Shown one piece after another: positions 18,901-28,000 of a stretch of DNA of 64,000 nt (positions are counted from its first letter, which is position 1; each line of letters begins with the position of its first letter). Source of the stretch: Marinirhabdus sp963799365 (lineage in GTDB: Bacteria > Bacteroidota > Bacteroidia > Flavobacteriales > Flavobacteriaceae); NCBI GenBank assembly GCA_963799365.1, contig CAWCWV010000015.1:62001-126000 (forward strand). The letters run 5' to 3'. A program made the translations under genes and the position numbers. Below the pieces are notes generated by a model, which worked only from the letters and a program-made list of their open reading frames with translations, did no database searches and was not told the origin of the DNA.

Positions 18901-19188
18901 AAAAATGGGCGTCCAGGTGGTTCCTGAATTAACAGTTTTCCAAACACCGCCGGAGCCTACAGCCACATACCATATGTTCTCGTTGTTGGGATGTATTTCA
19001 ATATCGGCAATACGACCACTCATAAAAGCAGGGCCAATACTTCGAAATTTTAACCCGTCTATGACAGCGTCTAATACGGAAGACGAAGCAACCGTTGTTT
19101 TTTGTTTTTTATTTCGCTGTGCGATTGTTTCCGCAGAAAATAAAAAGGTTAGAAATGACAAAAGCAGTAATGAGTAACGTATTTTCAT
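15904..19188 (-). CDS. exported BNR/sortilin-type beta-propeller protein
   Basis: 1094 residues. The signal peptide is about 1-23 (MKIRYSLLLLSFLTFLFSAETIA-Q). A long series of BNR/Asp-box-like repeats follows (for example SVDGGQTW-type motifs: STDGGDTWMEL, SENGGQSWEKM, SEDGGKTFYRM, SENDGGSWRKV, STDKGKTWTSL), forming one or two beta-propellers over about 40-760. The last 330 residues hold an immunoglobulin-like segment and a helical tail. Such proteins are often labelled glycosyl hydrolase or VPS10/sortilin-like, but no catalytic residues can be assigned here. It is a single gene, divergent from umuD. Confidence 0.85.
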   Translation of the reverse strand: MKIRYSLLLLSFLTFLFSAETIAQRNKKQKTTVASSSVLDAVIDGLKFRSIGPAFMSGRIADIEIHPNNENIWYVAVGSGGVWKTVNSGTTWTPIFDDQPTYSIGTVALDPQNPNTVWVGSGEDSGGRHVGYGDGVYKSMDGGQTWANVGLENSEHISRIIVHPEDSNTVWVTAQGPLWSKGGDRGVYKTTDGGKTWRKTLGDDAWIGATDLEIDPDNPDVLYAATWQRHRTVAAYVGGGPGTGLYKSTDGGDTWMELKTGLPDTWMGKTGLAISPQDPDVIYAAIEEERRTGGLYRSENGGQSWEKMSATVSGGTGPHYYQELYASPHHEGVLYLMDNNLQISEDGGKTFYRMNEENKHGDNHAIAFKMSDPDYLIVGSDGGIYESFDHTKTWKYVENLPVTQFYKVAVDDAAPFYNVFGGTQDNSTEGGPSRTDNMQGIQNSDWSVILNWDGHQPATEPGNPDIMYAERQEGTLSRIDMKTGEVIDIQPQAAANEKTERFNWDAPILVSPHNPTTIYFASQRVWKSDNRGDDWTAISGDLTKNEERITLPIYGKQQSWDAPWDVYAMSNYNTITSLAESPKQKGLLYAGTDDGSIQISENDGGSWRKVNVGNMPGVPATAFINDIKADIFDANTVYVVLDNHKYGDFTPYLMKSTDKGKTWTSLRNNIPDRTLIWRIVQDHVKPNLLFLASEFGIYVSINGGKHWTMMKGGVPTISFRDLAIQRRENDLVGASFGRGFYILDDYTALREISENNLENETAMLFPVRDAWWFIPKSHLSFDADKGSMGDNHFVAPNPDFGALFTYYLKDNYETSKAKRKAKEKNMIGVDVPFEGWDALEKEVLETEPKVVFTVTDTQGKVIRNITAPAKKGINRIAWDLRYPALDALTLQQNEKEKDKNPSGLLAPPGTYNVTMYLNDNGNVTKLSDAKSFEVKPLYESSIKTVTPQEASAFWRTYEDTQRSVAQLNMGLDKSINRAKAMQTALTRSRIAPGIMNERLMTVLQELQQLNTELNGNYARNEIGEKGNPALGDRMFAIYRGIERSTYGPTTSHNQQLQIVKAQISNALAKLKVSQQALDVIYTELQNAGAPYIEN

Positions 19189-19304
19189 AATGGTTGTGTT
19201 TGTTTCGTCTAAAATTATTCAAATTCTAGTTATGAAATTTCACTAGCCACTGAATTAACCTTTTTTTTAACAAGACTATAACATTTGAATAAAAATAATG
19301 CAAT

Positions 19305-19334
19305 GGAAAATATCCTAATATTTGGAAATATTCC
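19305..19334. promoter_or_regulatory. paired palindromes upstream of umuDC (candidate operator)
   Basis: GGAAATATTCC (19324-19334) is a perfect palindrome. A related GGAAAATATCC (19305-19315) lies 19 bp upstream, about two helical turns. They precede the umuD start by 13 bp and overlap the likely promoter, so they could be a damage-response operator. This is inference. Confidence 0.4.
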
Positions 19335-19347
19335 ATACTTTTGAACT

Positions 19348-19716
19348 ATGGAAATACGAGCATCAGGTAAACTTAAAAAAGCAGCATACCGGCACGCCCC
19401 CGAAGTCTCTAAACAAACTGGCTTTCCCAGTGCTGCCACACATTATACGGAAACGCCTATAGACTTACACAAGGAGTTGGCGATACATAAAGATGCTACA
19501 TTTTATATACGAGTGGGAAGTGATGCCTGGTCTGAATTCAATATTCTGCAGCATGATGTGCTCATTGTAAATAGATCGCTTACTCCAAATTTTGATGATT
19601 TGGTGCTGGTAGTACAAGAAGGTGATTTTAAAGTTACTCGTATTACTTTTAACAGAGAACAGGAAGAATTCACACTTTGGGGAGTCATCACCTACATTAT
19701 ACACTACGCCCGATGA
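19348..19716 (+). CDS. umuD: UmuD-like protein lacking the catalytic Ser-Lys dyad
   Basis: 122 residues, aligning without gaps to E. coli UmuD through residues 25-98 (shared GFPS at 25-28). UmuD normally self-cleaves after Cys24 using Ser60 and Lys97, then joins UmuC to form polymerase V. Here the segment around 57-63 reads GSDAWSE, so position 60 is Ala, and position 97 is Thr (FKVTR). The cleavage position is Thr24-Gly25. Self-cleavage by the known mechanism therefore seems impossible. The stop overlaps the umuC start (ATGA). Umu identity is firm; activity is doubtful. Confidence 0.85.
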   Translation: MEIRASGKLKKAAYRHAPEVSKQTGFPSAATHYTETPIDLHKELAIHKDATFYIRVGSDAWSEFNILQHDVLIVNRSLTPNFDDLVLVVQEGDFKVTRITFNREQEEFTLWGVITYIIHYAR

Positions 19717-20969
19717 TAGCCATGGTAGATTGCAATAGCTTTTATGCTTCCTGTGAGCAAGTTTTTAGACCAGATCTATGGGGCAAGCCTGTTGTGGTGC
19801 TTAGTAATAATGACGGTTGTATTATTGCGGCGAATAAAGCCGCAAAAAATTTAACCCACATCCCAATGTTTGAGCCTTTGTTTAAAATAAAAGATGTGCT
19901 TATAAAAAATAAGGTCGTTTTTTTTTCTTCAAACTATACGCTCTACGGTGAAATGTCACAGCGGGTAATGAATATTTTGGGCGATTTTTCACCTTCAGTA
20001 GAAGTGTACAGTATAGATGAAGCTTTTATAGATGTATCTGGAGTTAAAGAAGATTTGAATAGCTATGGGACTACAATAAAAGACCGAATTTTTCAATACA
20101 CAGGACTTCCCGTTGGAGTTGGGATAGCTCCCACCAAGGTATTGGCAAAACTGGCTAATAAAATGGCTAAAAAGATTGCCGATACAAATCACGTATTTGT
20201 TATTGATACTGAAGAAAAACGCCTGCAGGCATTGCAATGGGCAAAAACTAAGGATGTATGGGGCCTGGGAAAAAAACACGTGCAGCGGTTAGAAAAAATT
20301 GGCGTATTTAGTGCCTATCAATTTACACAGCTACCGCTACAATGGGTTCGAAAAGAAATGACCGTAGTAGGGGAGCGGCTCTGGCGGGAATTACGAGGCG
20401 AATCCTGTATTGAGTTTGCCACGATGCCAAAACGCAAAAAAGCCATTGGCACAGCAAAATCTTTTGGTATTAAGTTAGAAGACCTGGAGCGCATTGAAGA
20501 AGCCTGTGCCTATTATATTAGCGAAGTGGCTGAAGTATTACGGGCTCAAAAATCCTGTGCCACCTATATTCAGGTATTTTTAGTGACTAATTTCCATAGC
20601 AATATCGATAAACAATACTCCAACAGTAAAACAGTAACGATGCCCATTCCCACTAGCGATACCTTTGCACTTATAAAAGAAGCCAGAAAAGCACTGCATC
20701 TTATCTATAAACCAGGCTATCGGTATAAAAAAGTGGGGGTAAATCTTACGGGATTGATTCCGCAAGAGTATGTACAGGGGAATCTATTTTTAGCTTCAAA
20801 GCTAAATGATAAAAATTTAATCCGCACGTTTGATATGCTGAATAACAAATACGGAAAATCTACGGTAGCTTCGGCAATGATAGGAACTCGCGTTGGTGAA
20901 TGGGAGCTCATTAAAAAGGAGCGTAGTAAAAGAATGACAACGCAGTGGCAAGAGTTATTGGAGATTTAA
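19713..20969 (+). CDS. umuC: Y-family DNA polymerase V subunit UmuC
   Basis: 418 residues from ATG 19713 (MIAMVDCNSFYASCEQ); a longer in-frame start at 19677 lies inside umuD. Palm motifs MVDCNSFYASCE and VYSIDEAFID carry the metal-binding acidic residues. Little-finger and C-terminal UmuC-specific regions follow. It carries out error-prone translesion synthesis. It is translationally coupled to the umuD-like gene. Its stop codon abuts the stop of the convergent MFS gene with no gap. Confidence 0.96.
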   Translation: MIAMVDCNSFYASCEQVFRPDLWGKPVVVLSNNDGCIIAANKAAKNLTHIPMFEPLFKIKDVLIKNKVVFFSSNYTLYGEMSQRVMNILGDFSPSVEVYSIDEAFIDVSGVKEDLNSYGTTIKDRIFQYTGLPVGVGIAPTKVLAKLANKMAKKIADTNHVFVIDTEEKRLQALQWAKTKDVWGLGKKHVQRLEKIGVFSAYQFTQLPLQWVRKEMTVVGERLWRELRGESCIEFATMPKRKKAIGTAKSFGIKLEDLERIEEACAYYISEVAEVLRAQKSCATYIQVFLVTNFHSNIDKQYSNSKTVTMPIPTSDTFALIKEARKALHLIYKPGYRYKKVGVNLTGLIPQEYVQGNLFLASKLNDKNLIRTFDMLNNKYGKSTVASAMIGTRVGEWELIKKERSKRMTTQWQELLEI

Positions 20970-22304
20970 TTAGTACTTGTTATTGCTTGCTATTTTATGA
21001 AATAGCAACGATGCAATCAATCCAACCCCAGAAAATCCTGTTAAGATCCAGAATACATATTGATGTCCTTGAACCGTTTCAAAATTGTCTAAAAAATAGC
21101 CCATCATTGGCCCAGCAAAAATATCTGGCGTATAGCCTATAAACGAAATAATTCCCACGGCAGTTCCAGTAAGTGCCAACGGAATTTTTCCCTCTTTCAA
21201 TACAGCAAAATATAGTACACGTGCCGCATAAACACCCATTGCGGTAATGATAATGGTTAAAAAGAAAAGTAGCGCAGTGCCTTCACTTAAAATACCAGAT
21301 GCAAATAGAATAGCACCTACGATAGAAAGCAAGAAGCCTAATATTAAGTAAAACGAAGGACGGGATTTATCTGCGAGGAAACCTACTGTTACACCTACAA
21401 TTGGCCTTATAAATAGAAGAAACGTACCTGTTTTTGCAGCATCTACTTCACTAAATAGCATCACTTCGCGCGCGTAGAGTGAAAAGATATCGGTTATTTT
21501 ATAACCTACATAGGCACAGAGAATGATTACCATTAGCAACCAAATGGAGGGCAATTTTAAAACAGATTTTATAGTAGCTAAGGTAATTTTTTCTTTCAAC
21601 ACAGTTTTGGCTGAACTAGTAGTTCTCAGAAAAAAGAAAACTAAAATCCCAATAAGCGCTACCAATGCAGAAGAAATATATACTACCATCCTAAAAGCCT
21701 CTTGTTGCTGAAAGGTGTTAAGCGCTACTGCGTTTTCTGGAACAAACCAAGAGAAAACTGCTACACCTAGCAATCCAAATAAAGCACCTACCAAGCCGCG
21801 ACCACCATCCAAAAAACCAAAAGCCTTTCCTTGGTTAGTATCGCCTCCCCAAACCCGGGTAGCTTTTATCATCGCTGCCCAAAAGAGAAAAATGGTGGTA
21901 AAGCCCCAAAAACCATATAAGATTGTGAGTGCTTTTAAGCTAGGATTGTTTGCATACACCAGTCCGCCAGCTGCTGTGAGCACTAAGGCAATACCCATTA
22001 ATTTTCTAGGTTCATATTTGTCGGCTAGCGGTCCGCCTATCAAGTAGGAGCCTAGCGCTACAAGGCCGTAAATGGAAAAGCAATAGCCGATTTCAGTATT
22101 GTTAATATCGAAAACTTCTAATACAGTTGCTCTAAATACGCGTGCTAAAACAAAAGGCAAGATAAAAACCGCTTCACCTGCTAAAATGAGTAGGATAATG
22201 TAAAGTGATGCTTGTTTTGATGTTTTGGAAGGACTCAAAAAAGTATTTTTAGTAATACGGAAAGGTAGCTGTAAAAACCCCAAAAGACAAACTCCAAATT
22301 GCAA
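20970..22304 (-). CDS. major facilitator superfamily transporter
   Basis: 444 residues with 12 predicted membrane helices. The loop-2/3 motif GGPLADKYEPRKLMG matches the MFS signature G-x-L-a-D-r-x-G-r-k, and a second copy GFLADKSRPSFYL occurs in the C-terminal half. The substrate cannot be read from the sequence. The start is the only ATG before helix 1, but it leaves about 30 unusual residues, so an internal non-ATG start is possible. It faces umuC tail-to-tail. Confidence 0.85.
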   Translation of the reverse strand: MQFGVCLLGFLQLPFRITKNTFLSPSKTSKQASLYIILLILAGEAVFILPFVLARVFRATVLEVFDINNTEIGYCFSIYGLVALGSYLIGGPLADKYEPRKLMGIALVLTAAGGLVYANNPSLKALTILYGFWGFTTIFLFWAAMIKATRVWGGDTNQGKAFGFLDGGRGLVGALFGLLGVAVFSWFVPENAVALNTFQQQEAFRMVVYISSALVALIGILVFFFLRTTSSAKTVLKEKITLATIKSVLKLPSIWLLMVIILCAYVGYKITDIFSLYAREVMLFSEVDAAKTGTFLLFIRPIVGVTVGFLADKSRPSFYLILGFLLSIVGAILFASGILSEGTALLFFLTIIITAMGVYAARVLYFAVLKEGKIPLALTGTAVGIISFIGYTPDIFAGPMMGYFLDNFETVQGHQYVFWILTGFSGVGLIASLLFHKIASNNKY

Positions 22305-22357
22305 AGCTATTTTCTTTAAAATTTAGTACATGAGTATGTTATGTTGCTATCATAATG

Positions 22358-22486
22358 TTAAACCTCATTTTCTTCTTCTTTGTCCTTTTCTTCTTTTTTC
22401 AATTCTCTATATTTGAAAAACAACCGCACTCCTAATCTGGCAAACAGGATAATTGCTATAAGTGTAATGATATTTATAGTACTCAT
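22358..22486 (-). CDS. 42-residue small membrane protein
   Basis: A short ORF with one membrane helix (about 4-20) followed by a highly charged tail (KKEEKDKEEENEV). It starts 19 bp after the stop of the TerB-like gene on the same strand, so it may be the last gene of the signalling operon. Function unknown. Confidence 0.5.
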   Translation of the reverse strand: MSTINIITLIAIILFARLGVRLFFKYRELKKEEKDKEEENEV

Positions 22487-22505
22487 TTTGGGGATTTTAA
22501 ACTTT

Positions 22506-22841
22506 TTAATACAGGATATTATCTAAGGTCCAGTCCAGTCTTTTTTCCATCATTTTAAAGTCACAATCTGAAAAGAATATCTCATAAACTTCTCTACGGA
22601 AATCAATGAGTTCCATATTTGTATAGGTATGGTGATGTACGTTTCGATCTATTTTTTTTAATCTTTTTTCTTCGGAATCGTTTGAGAATTCACTGTACAT
22701 CTTTTCGAATGTTTCCGTTGAAACTTTCGATTGTATCATCTCGCGTTCTTTTTCAGTTTCATCATTATCGGCATTTGCGCAAAGTAGTAATATATATACT
22801 TGTAATTCTTCCTTTGTCCAATGTGAGGTCTCTATGGTCAT
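22506..22841 (-). CDS. small acidic helical protein, possibly TerB-like
   Basis: 111 residues, acidic and all-helical, with no signal or membrane segment. The start (WTKEELQVYILLLCANADNDETEKEREMI) resembles a TerB-type helical domain with a short acidic DNDETE loop, as in tellurite-resistance/metal-binding TerB proteins. That resemblance is weak. It follows the PycTM-like gene by 40 bp on the same strand and could belong to the same operon. Confidence 0.6.
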   Translation of the reverse strand: MTIETSHWTKEELQVYILLLCANADNDETEKEREMIQSKVSTETFEKMYSEFSNDSEEKRLKKIDRNVHHHTYTNMELIDFRREVYEIFFSDCDFKMMEKRLDWTLDNILY

Positions 22842-22881
22842 AATTTTTAATATTTAAGTTGGTGTGCTTCTGTTTGTATTC

Positions 22882-23460
22882 TTACAGAAGTATTAGTATC
22901 ACATAATACAATGCTGTAATAAACAGTAATATTAATCCTAACGCTAAAAATACAATAGATCGCTTTACATTCCGGAATTTCCAAGCGGCTATTTTTGAAA
23001 TGATAAAAATTTGTTCTCCCAACTGTTCAAAGAGCTTTTTTCCGTCGGTACTTACGTCATAAAATGTTTTTGAAAATGCTTTTACGTCTCCAAACTTTGT
23101 GATAACATCCCCAAAAAAGAACACATTGGGACTAAATTTTCCTTCTATTTTTGGAATAAAGCAGCGTACACTATAAAAAATGGAGGCTGCAGTTGACAAA
23201 AACCAAAGTCCAATGAGGATATATAGAATGATATCATTTTCTACTGAAGCAAGGAGTGTACCTACGCTTTGATAGATAAAATTGAGCAATATTCCGTAGA
23301 AAGAAAGGATAAGTCCTGCTTTTAGTTCGCTGGCTTTAATAAGGCTGGTTACATGGCTCATGCTACCCCAATAGTGATCTACAAGTTCTTCTGTATGGCG
23401 TGAAGGGGGTAGCTTTGCAGTTTCTTTTATTTTGGGTTTCTTTTTTGGTTGTTCTTCCAT
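22882..23460 (-). CDS. DUF5706/PycTM-type membrane effector protein
   Basis: 192 residues. A hydrophilic N-terminus is followed by ELKAGLILSFYGILL (helix 1, about 43-62), a second helix (about 76-97) with the STAASIFYSVR motif, a soluble middle with FFGDVITKFG, and a third helix near the C-terminus (about 167-190). This is the pattern of the Pycsar effector family, membrane proteins that respond to a cyclic nucleotide and are thought to disrupt the membrane during anti-phage defence. It lies 33 bp downstream of a receiver-cyclase gene, as expected for a cyclase-effector pair. Whether it serves defence or ordinary signalling is not shown. Confidence 0.8.
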   Translation of the reverse strand: MEEQPKKKPKIKETAKLPPSRHTEELVDHYWGSMSHVTSLIKASELKAGLILSFYGILLNFIYQSVGTLLASVENDIILYILIGLWFLSTAASIFYSVRCFIPKIEGKFSPNVFFFGDVITKFGDVKAFSKTFYDVSTDGKKLFEQLGEQIFIISKIAAWKFRNVKRSIVFLALGLILLFITALYYVILILL

Positions 23461-23493
23461 TTTGATAGGTTTTAGAAGGATGTGTTCGCTTTA

Positions 23494-24534
23494 TTATTCA
23501 ATCACTTGATAAATAGTAATGGGTTTTGATTTGTTTTTCAATGAAATATCTCCCACTTTTTCACATTTAAAAGATTCTTTCACCTGCTGGTAGCAATCTT
23601 CGGAAATGATAATCTGATTTTCTTTAGCAGCATCTTGTAATCTGGCGGCTGTATTTACCGTATCGCCAATAACGGTATAATCCAACCGCCTTAAACTTTG
23701 AGAACCAATATTGCCTGAAATCATCTCACCGCTTTTTATCCCAATAGATACTTTTGGTTTAAATTTTAGTTCGTCTCCTACGGCAGGCAGTTTATCTACT
23801 TTATTGCAAACTGCCAAAGCTGCGTCTATGGCACGATCTAGATGGAAGTCTCCCCTAAATACGGCCATAATAGCATCTCCAATAAACTTGTCTATATAGC
23901 CTTCTTGCGCCATGATTTCTTTTACCATTTCATCAAAATAGGAATTTATCATAGTAACTACGGTATCGGCAGGTGCATTTTCACTGATAGCGGTAAATCC
24001 ACAAATGTCAATAAACATAACCGTTGCTTCTATGGTTTCATTTGCCATAATAGTAGTTTCATATTCTTTATTCCCCATAAAGTTAAGCACGTTTTCGTCT
24101 ACGTACATTTTTAGAATGTTGTTTTCTTTAATGGCTTGTAGGGTTTCTTTAATGTGAAGCGCATGCTTTAATGTTTTTTCCATCGTGAGTGTGAGGTCTT
24201 CAAAATTGATAGGTTTTGTAATAAAATCGAACGCACCACGGTTCATGGCGGTCCTAATATTTTCCATATCCCCATAGGCCGATACAATAACCGATTTTAT
24301 CAATGGGCTAGATTCGCTTAATTTTGAAAGCAACGTAAGCCCATCCATCTCTGGCATGTTTATATCACTCAACACAATATCCATTTCGGGCTCAGCGGCA
24401 ATTCTATCTAAAGCCACCTTACCATTTTCAGCGAAATAAAATTCGTATTCTCCCCCTCGAATTTGTTTTCTAAATTTTTGCTTGATGAGTGTTTCTAAAT
24501 CTGCCTCATCGTCTACTACCAGTATTTTTGACAT
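23494..24534 (-). CDS. response regulator receiver fused to class III nucleotide cyclase
   Basis: 346 residues from ATG 24534 (MSKILVVDDEADL); an in-frame ATG at 24576 would add 14 residues before the receiver. The receiver domain is about 1-125 with phospho-acceptor Asp57, Thr/Ser85 and Lys107. The class III cyclase domain is about 165-345 with metal-binding Asp176 and Asp220, base-recognition positions Lys216 and Thr287, and transition-state residues Asn294 and Arg298. All catalytic residues are present. The Lys/Thr pair is that of class IIIb adenylate cyclases, so cAMP is as likely as a cyclic pyrimidine. Downstream is the PycTM-like effector; upstream are a receiver and a giant kinase. 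Confidence 0.92.
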   Translation of the reverse strand: MSKILVVDDEADLETLIKQKFRKQIRGGEYEFYFAENGKVALDRIAAEPEMDIVLSDINMPEMDGLTLLSKLSESSPLIKSVIVSAYGDMENIRTAMNRGAFDFITKPINFEDLTLTMEKTLKHALHIKETLQAIKENNILKMYVDENVLNFMGNKEYETTIMANETIEATVMFIDICGFTAISENAPADTVVTMINSYFDEMVKEIMAQEGYIDKFIGDAIMAVFRGDFHLDRAIDAALAVCNKVDKLPAVGDELKFKPKVSIGIKSGEMISGNIGSQSLRRLDYTVIGDTVNTAARLQDAAKENQIIISEDCYQQVKESFKCEKVGDISLKNKSKPITIYQVIE

Positions 24535-24660
24535 AATTATTTTTTTAAATGTATCCTTCAGTGCTTTAAAATCCAATTTTCGTTAGTCCGTGCCTTCCTT
24601 TCGCTCCTTAGGTCACTCATCGGAAGCAGTTACGACAGCGAAAATTTAAAAATTAGGTAC

Positions 24661-25032
24661 TTAAGAACTTATTAATTTTTCCTTTAGCAGTTTAAAATCA
24701 ACTGGCTTGGTTAAAAAATCGTCTGCGCCCAGTCTTTTTGCGGTATTAAAATTTTCTTCATCCCCATAGGCGGTCACCATCATCACTACAGGTGGAGGTG
24801 CCACGTAATTGGATTTAATTTTTTCCAATAGCTCCAGACCACTCATTCCAGGCATATTAATGTCGCTTAAAATTAATATGGCTTCCTGCTTTATGGTATC
24901 CAATGTTTGCAAGGCTTCTTCACCCGAAAAAGCAAACATAAAGGTAATTTCTCCTTTACGTATTTCTTTTCTGAAACGTTGCAGAAATAGATCTTTCACG
25001 TCCTTTTCGTCGTCTACAACTAGTATTTTCAT
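24661..25032 (-). CDS. stand-alone response regulator receiver (CheY-like)
   Basis: 123 residues, a receiver domain only: acidic pocket Asp7-Asp8, phospho-acceptor Asp57 (LILSDINMPG), Thr at 86 (MVTAYGDEE) and the lysine in TKPVDF. It has no output domain, so it probably passes phosphate on or acts by protein contact. It starts 2 bp after the stop of the giant kinase and is followed 126 bp later by the receiver-cyclase, whose receiver it resembles closely (both share FRK-I-R-GE and DINMP-M). Confidence 0.93.
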   Translation of the reverse strand: MKILVVDDEKDVKDLFLQRFRKEIRKGEITFMFAFSGEEALQTLDTIKQEAILILSDINMPGMSGLELLEKIKSNYVAPPPVVMMVTAYGDEENFNTAKRLGADDFLTKPVDFKLLKEKLISS

Positions 25033-25034
25033 AA

Positions 25035-28000
25035 TTATGTATTTGGTATCTTTATAATAAATTTAGTTCCTTGGCCAGTTTTTGTTTCCACGCCTAACTC
25101 GCCACCGTGTCCTTTTGTTACAATATCATAGCTCATAGAAAGCCCCAACCCAGTGCCTTCTCCTGTGGGTTTGGTTGTAAAAAAGGGTTGGAAAATTTTA
25201 TCTACTACGTGCTTTGGAATACCATTGCCATTATCCTGTACTGATATAAGAACGTGGTCGTTTTCCTTTTTCGTTGAAACGGATACGGTAGGTTTAAAAT
25301 CTGACTCTTCAGAAGTTTTTTTACGCTCATTGGTAGCATAAAATGCATTTGTAATTAAATTCAGAATAACCCGTCCCATATCCTGCGGAATCACATTCAC
25401 CTTGCCGATGGTTTCATCAAAATCTGTTTCCAGCGTTGCGTTGAAGGATTTATCCTTTGCCCGTAAACCGTGATAGGCGAGGCGTAAATATTCGTCTGCC
25501 AGTTTATTGATGTCTGTGGGTACTTTTTCGGCAGTACTTTTTCGACTGTGCTGCAGCATTCCTTTAACAATAGCATCGGCGCGTTTGCCGTGGTGATTTA
25601 TTTTTTCCAGGTTTTGTTTGATATCATTTGCAATATGTTTTGCTTCTTCCAGATCGCCTTTTTCAATTTCTTCGTTCATTTCATCTATCAACTCATTGCT
25701 CACTTCACTAAAATTATTGACGAAGTTTAACGGATTCTGAATTTCGTGAGCGATACCTGCCGTCAATTCTCCCAGAGACGCCATTTTTTCAGATTGAATT
25801 AATTGCTTTTGAGTTTCCTGAAGATCAGTTAATGTTTTTTCTAAGCGTACTTTTTCTGCCAGTAAGGCTGCAGATTGTTCTTCCCGTACCTGAAGATCTT
25901 TAAAACGCTGATACGCAAAGGTGAAGACATTTCGGAAACGATCCAAAATAGTTTTCTGGTCTTTGCTCAATACTCCAAAATTAGAAATACCTACAGCACC
26001 ATTCCCAAAGGCGTATAGATTATAGGAAACACTATCGGTATTGAGTAAACGTGGATCCTCTGCTTCGCCATTTTTTCGGCGCATCTCGATTAGATCCTGT
26101 AATTGTTGTTCTTCCAAAACCATTTCAGAAAATCCGTCTGTTGTTGCTGCAATATCCTTTACTTGTTCTACAAGCGTGGGATCATCATCATAGGACATAA
26201 GCGTAATCGTACCGCCCATTTCGTCAGAATAATCATAATCCAGAAATGTTTCTTCATCTTCATTATTTAAATCTATGAGCGCATTGCGAATATCGCTGAA
26301 ACCTAGTTCCACCAATTGCTCATATAACGCCTTCACTATATGAAGTAGGTCGGTGGATTCCACCATGCTAAGTGCTACAGAACGTACTTTTTCCAGTGCG
26401 GCTTCAATTTTGGCTTCCCGTGCTTGTGCTTCGGCATTTGCCAAATCGGTATATCGCTTATAAGCGAATGTGAATACGTTCCGGAAGCGTTTCAACACTA
26501 TTTTTTGTTCGTCACTTAAAATTCCGAAGTTGGAAATCCCAATTGCACCATTCCCAAACGAATAAAGGTTATAGGTAAGATGGTCGATCTCGTGCAATCG
26601 TGGATCGTCTTTTTCTCCGTTACGTAAACGCGTTTCTATGAGTTCCTGCAATTGTTCACCCTTTAACTCAATTTCAAAAAAGGCATCGTTGGCAGATTGT
26701 GTTTTTTTAATTTGCTGCTCGATAACCGGATCTCCGTAATAAGAGAATTCGGTGATTGCACTGGACATATCGTGGGAATAGTCGTAGTCTAAAAAGGTCT
26801 CAGTCTCGTCGTTATGAATATCGATAATCGCATTGCGAATATCTTTGAATCCTAGCGCCAGCAATTGCTCGTACAACACTTGCGCAATATCCAACATTTC
26901 ATCAGATTTGGTAAGGGTGAGCGCTACGGTTCTCACTTTTTCCAGCGATGCTTCAATTTGTGCCTCACGTGCTTGTGCTTCGGCTTTTTCAAGATCTAAG
27001 AAGCGGGTGTAGGCTTGCTCAAAAACTTTCGCAAAACGAGGAAGTATACAAGCTTCTTCAAAATGTTCAAATGAAGATATTAATAGATACCCATTTTTAA
27101 AGGAGGCTCCATAATCAATTTCCCAATTTGGGGTTTCTGGCATTGAAACGTTTTTTGAAGCAAAATCTTCCAGAACTTTTTGGGCAGAAGGAAGGCTAAA
27201 TAGTTTTTCAAAATGTTCATCGATAACATCTTCTGTAATTTCAATGGAAAACAACTCGGTTCCTTTTTTCCATTGATCAAATCTATATTGATGAATTTCA
27301 TCCAGATTATAAGGGACGATGAACGGCGTTAACATCCCAGCTCCCGGAACACTGTGCCATTGCTCTACATGACCTTCGTGTTTGTCACAAAAAACAATAC
27401 CTGCTCCATACAAGTTTCCACCAAACTGCCGTAATTGATTAAACATTTCTGTGGTTACATTGCTGAAATCTTTACTGCTTTGCATTCCCATAGAATGAGA
27501 CCGGACTCGCTCTAGCGCATTTTCAATTTTTGCTTCACGAGCACGTGCTTCTGCTTTTTGAAGATCCATAAAGCGGATGTATGCCTGTTCAAAAACCTTT
27601 GCAAAACGTTTCATTATATCCGCATCACTTTCCGAAGGCACTGCACCCGTAAGTGAAGGGATTAATATCGCCGAATTTTTAGACCAGGCAGCTGAAAGTC
27701 TATGTTGTTCAGAGTTAAGTACAAACTCTTTGTAATCTTCTGGCATGTGTTTATAGTCACTGTGTTCAAAAGCGTGTTCAAAGAAGTGATTCTTCGCTTC
27801 TACAGGAAATTCTTTAGAGAAATAGGCATCGCCTCTAATTTTGGAATCCCAGGCTTCGGTAAAAATTGGATTTTCAAAATAGGGGACCAGATATCTTCCT
27901 GATGTTGAAAAGTCATCTACGGCAATCCAATGTACAACATTCTTGTTGTCCGGGAAGTATGTACAAAGAATGACACCTCCGGCATCAAAGATCACATCTA

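Noticed and set aside
20955..20985. Terminator between umuC and the MFS gene
   Set aside because: The two stop codons abut with no intergenic sequence, and no hairpin with a T run was found there.
23711..23899. Small plus-strand ORFs across the signalling genes
   Set aside because: Antisense shadows of the cyclase and kinase genes without start context or homology.
22882..24534. Calling this a confirmed Pycsar defence system
   Set aside because: The effector family fits, but the cyclase has adenylate-cyclase-type base-recognition residues and a receiver domain. Its product and its role in phage defence cannot be settled from sequence.
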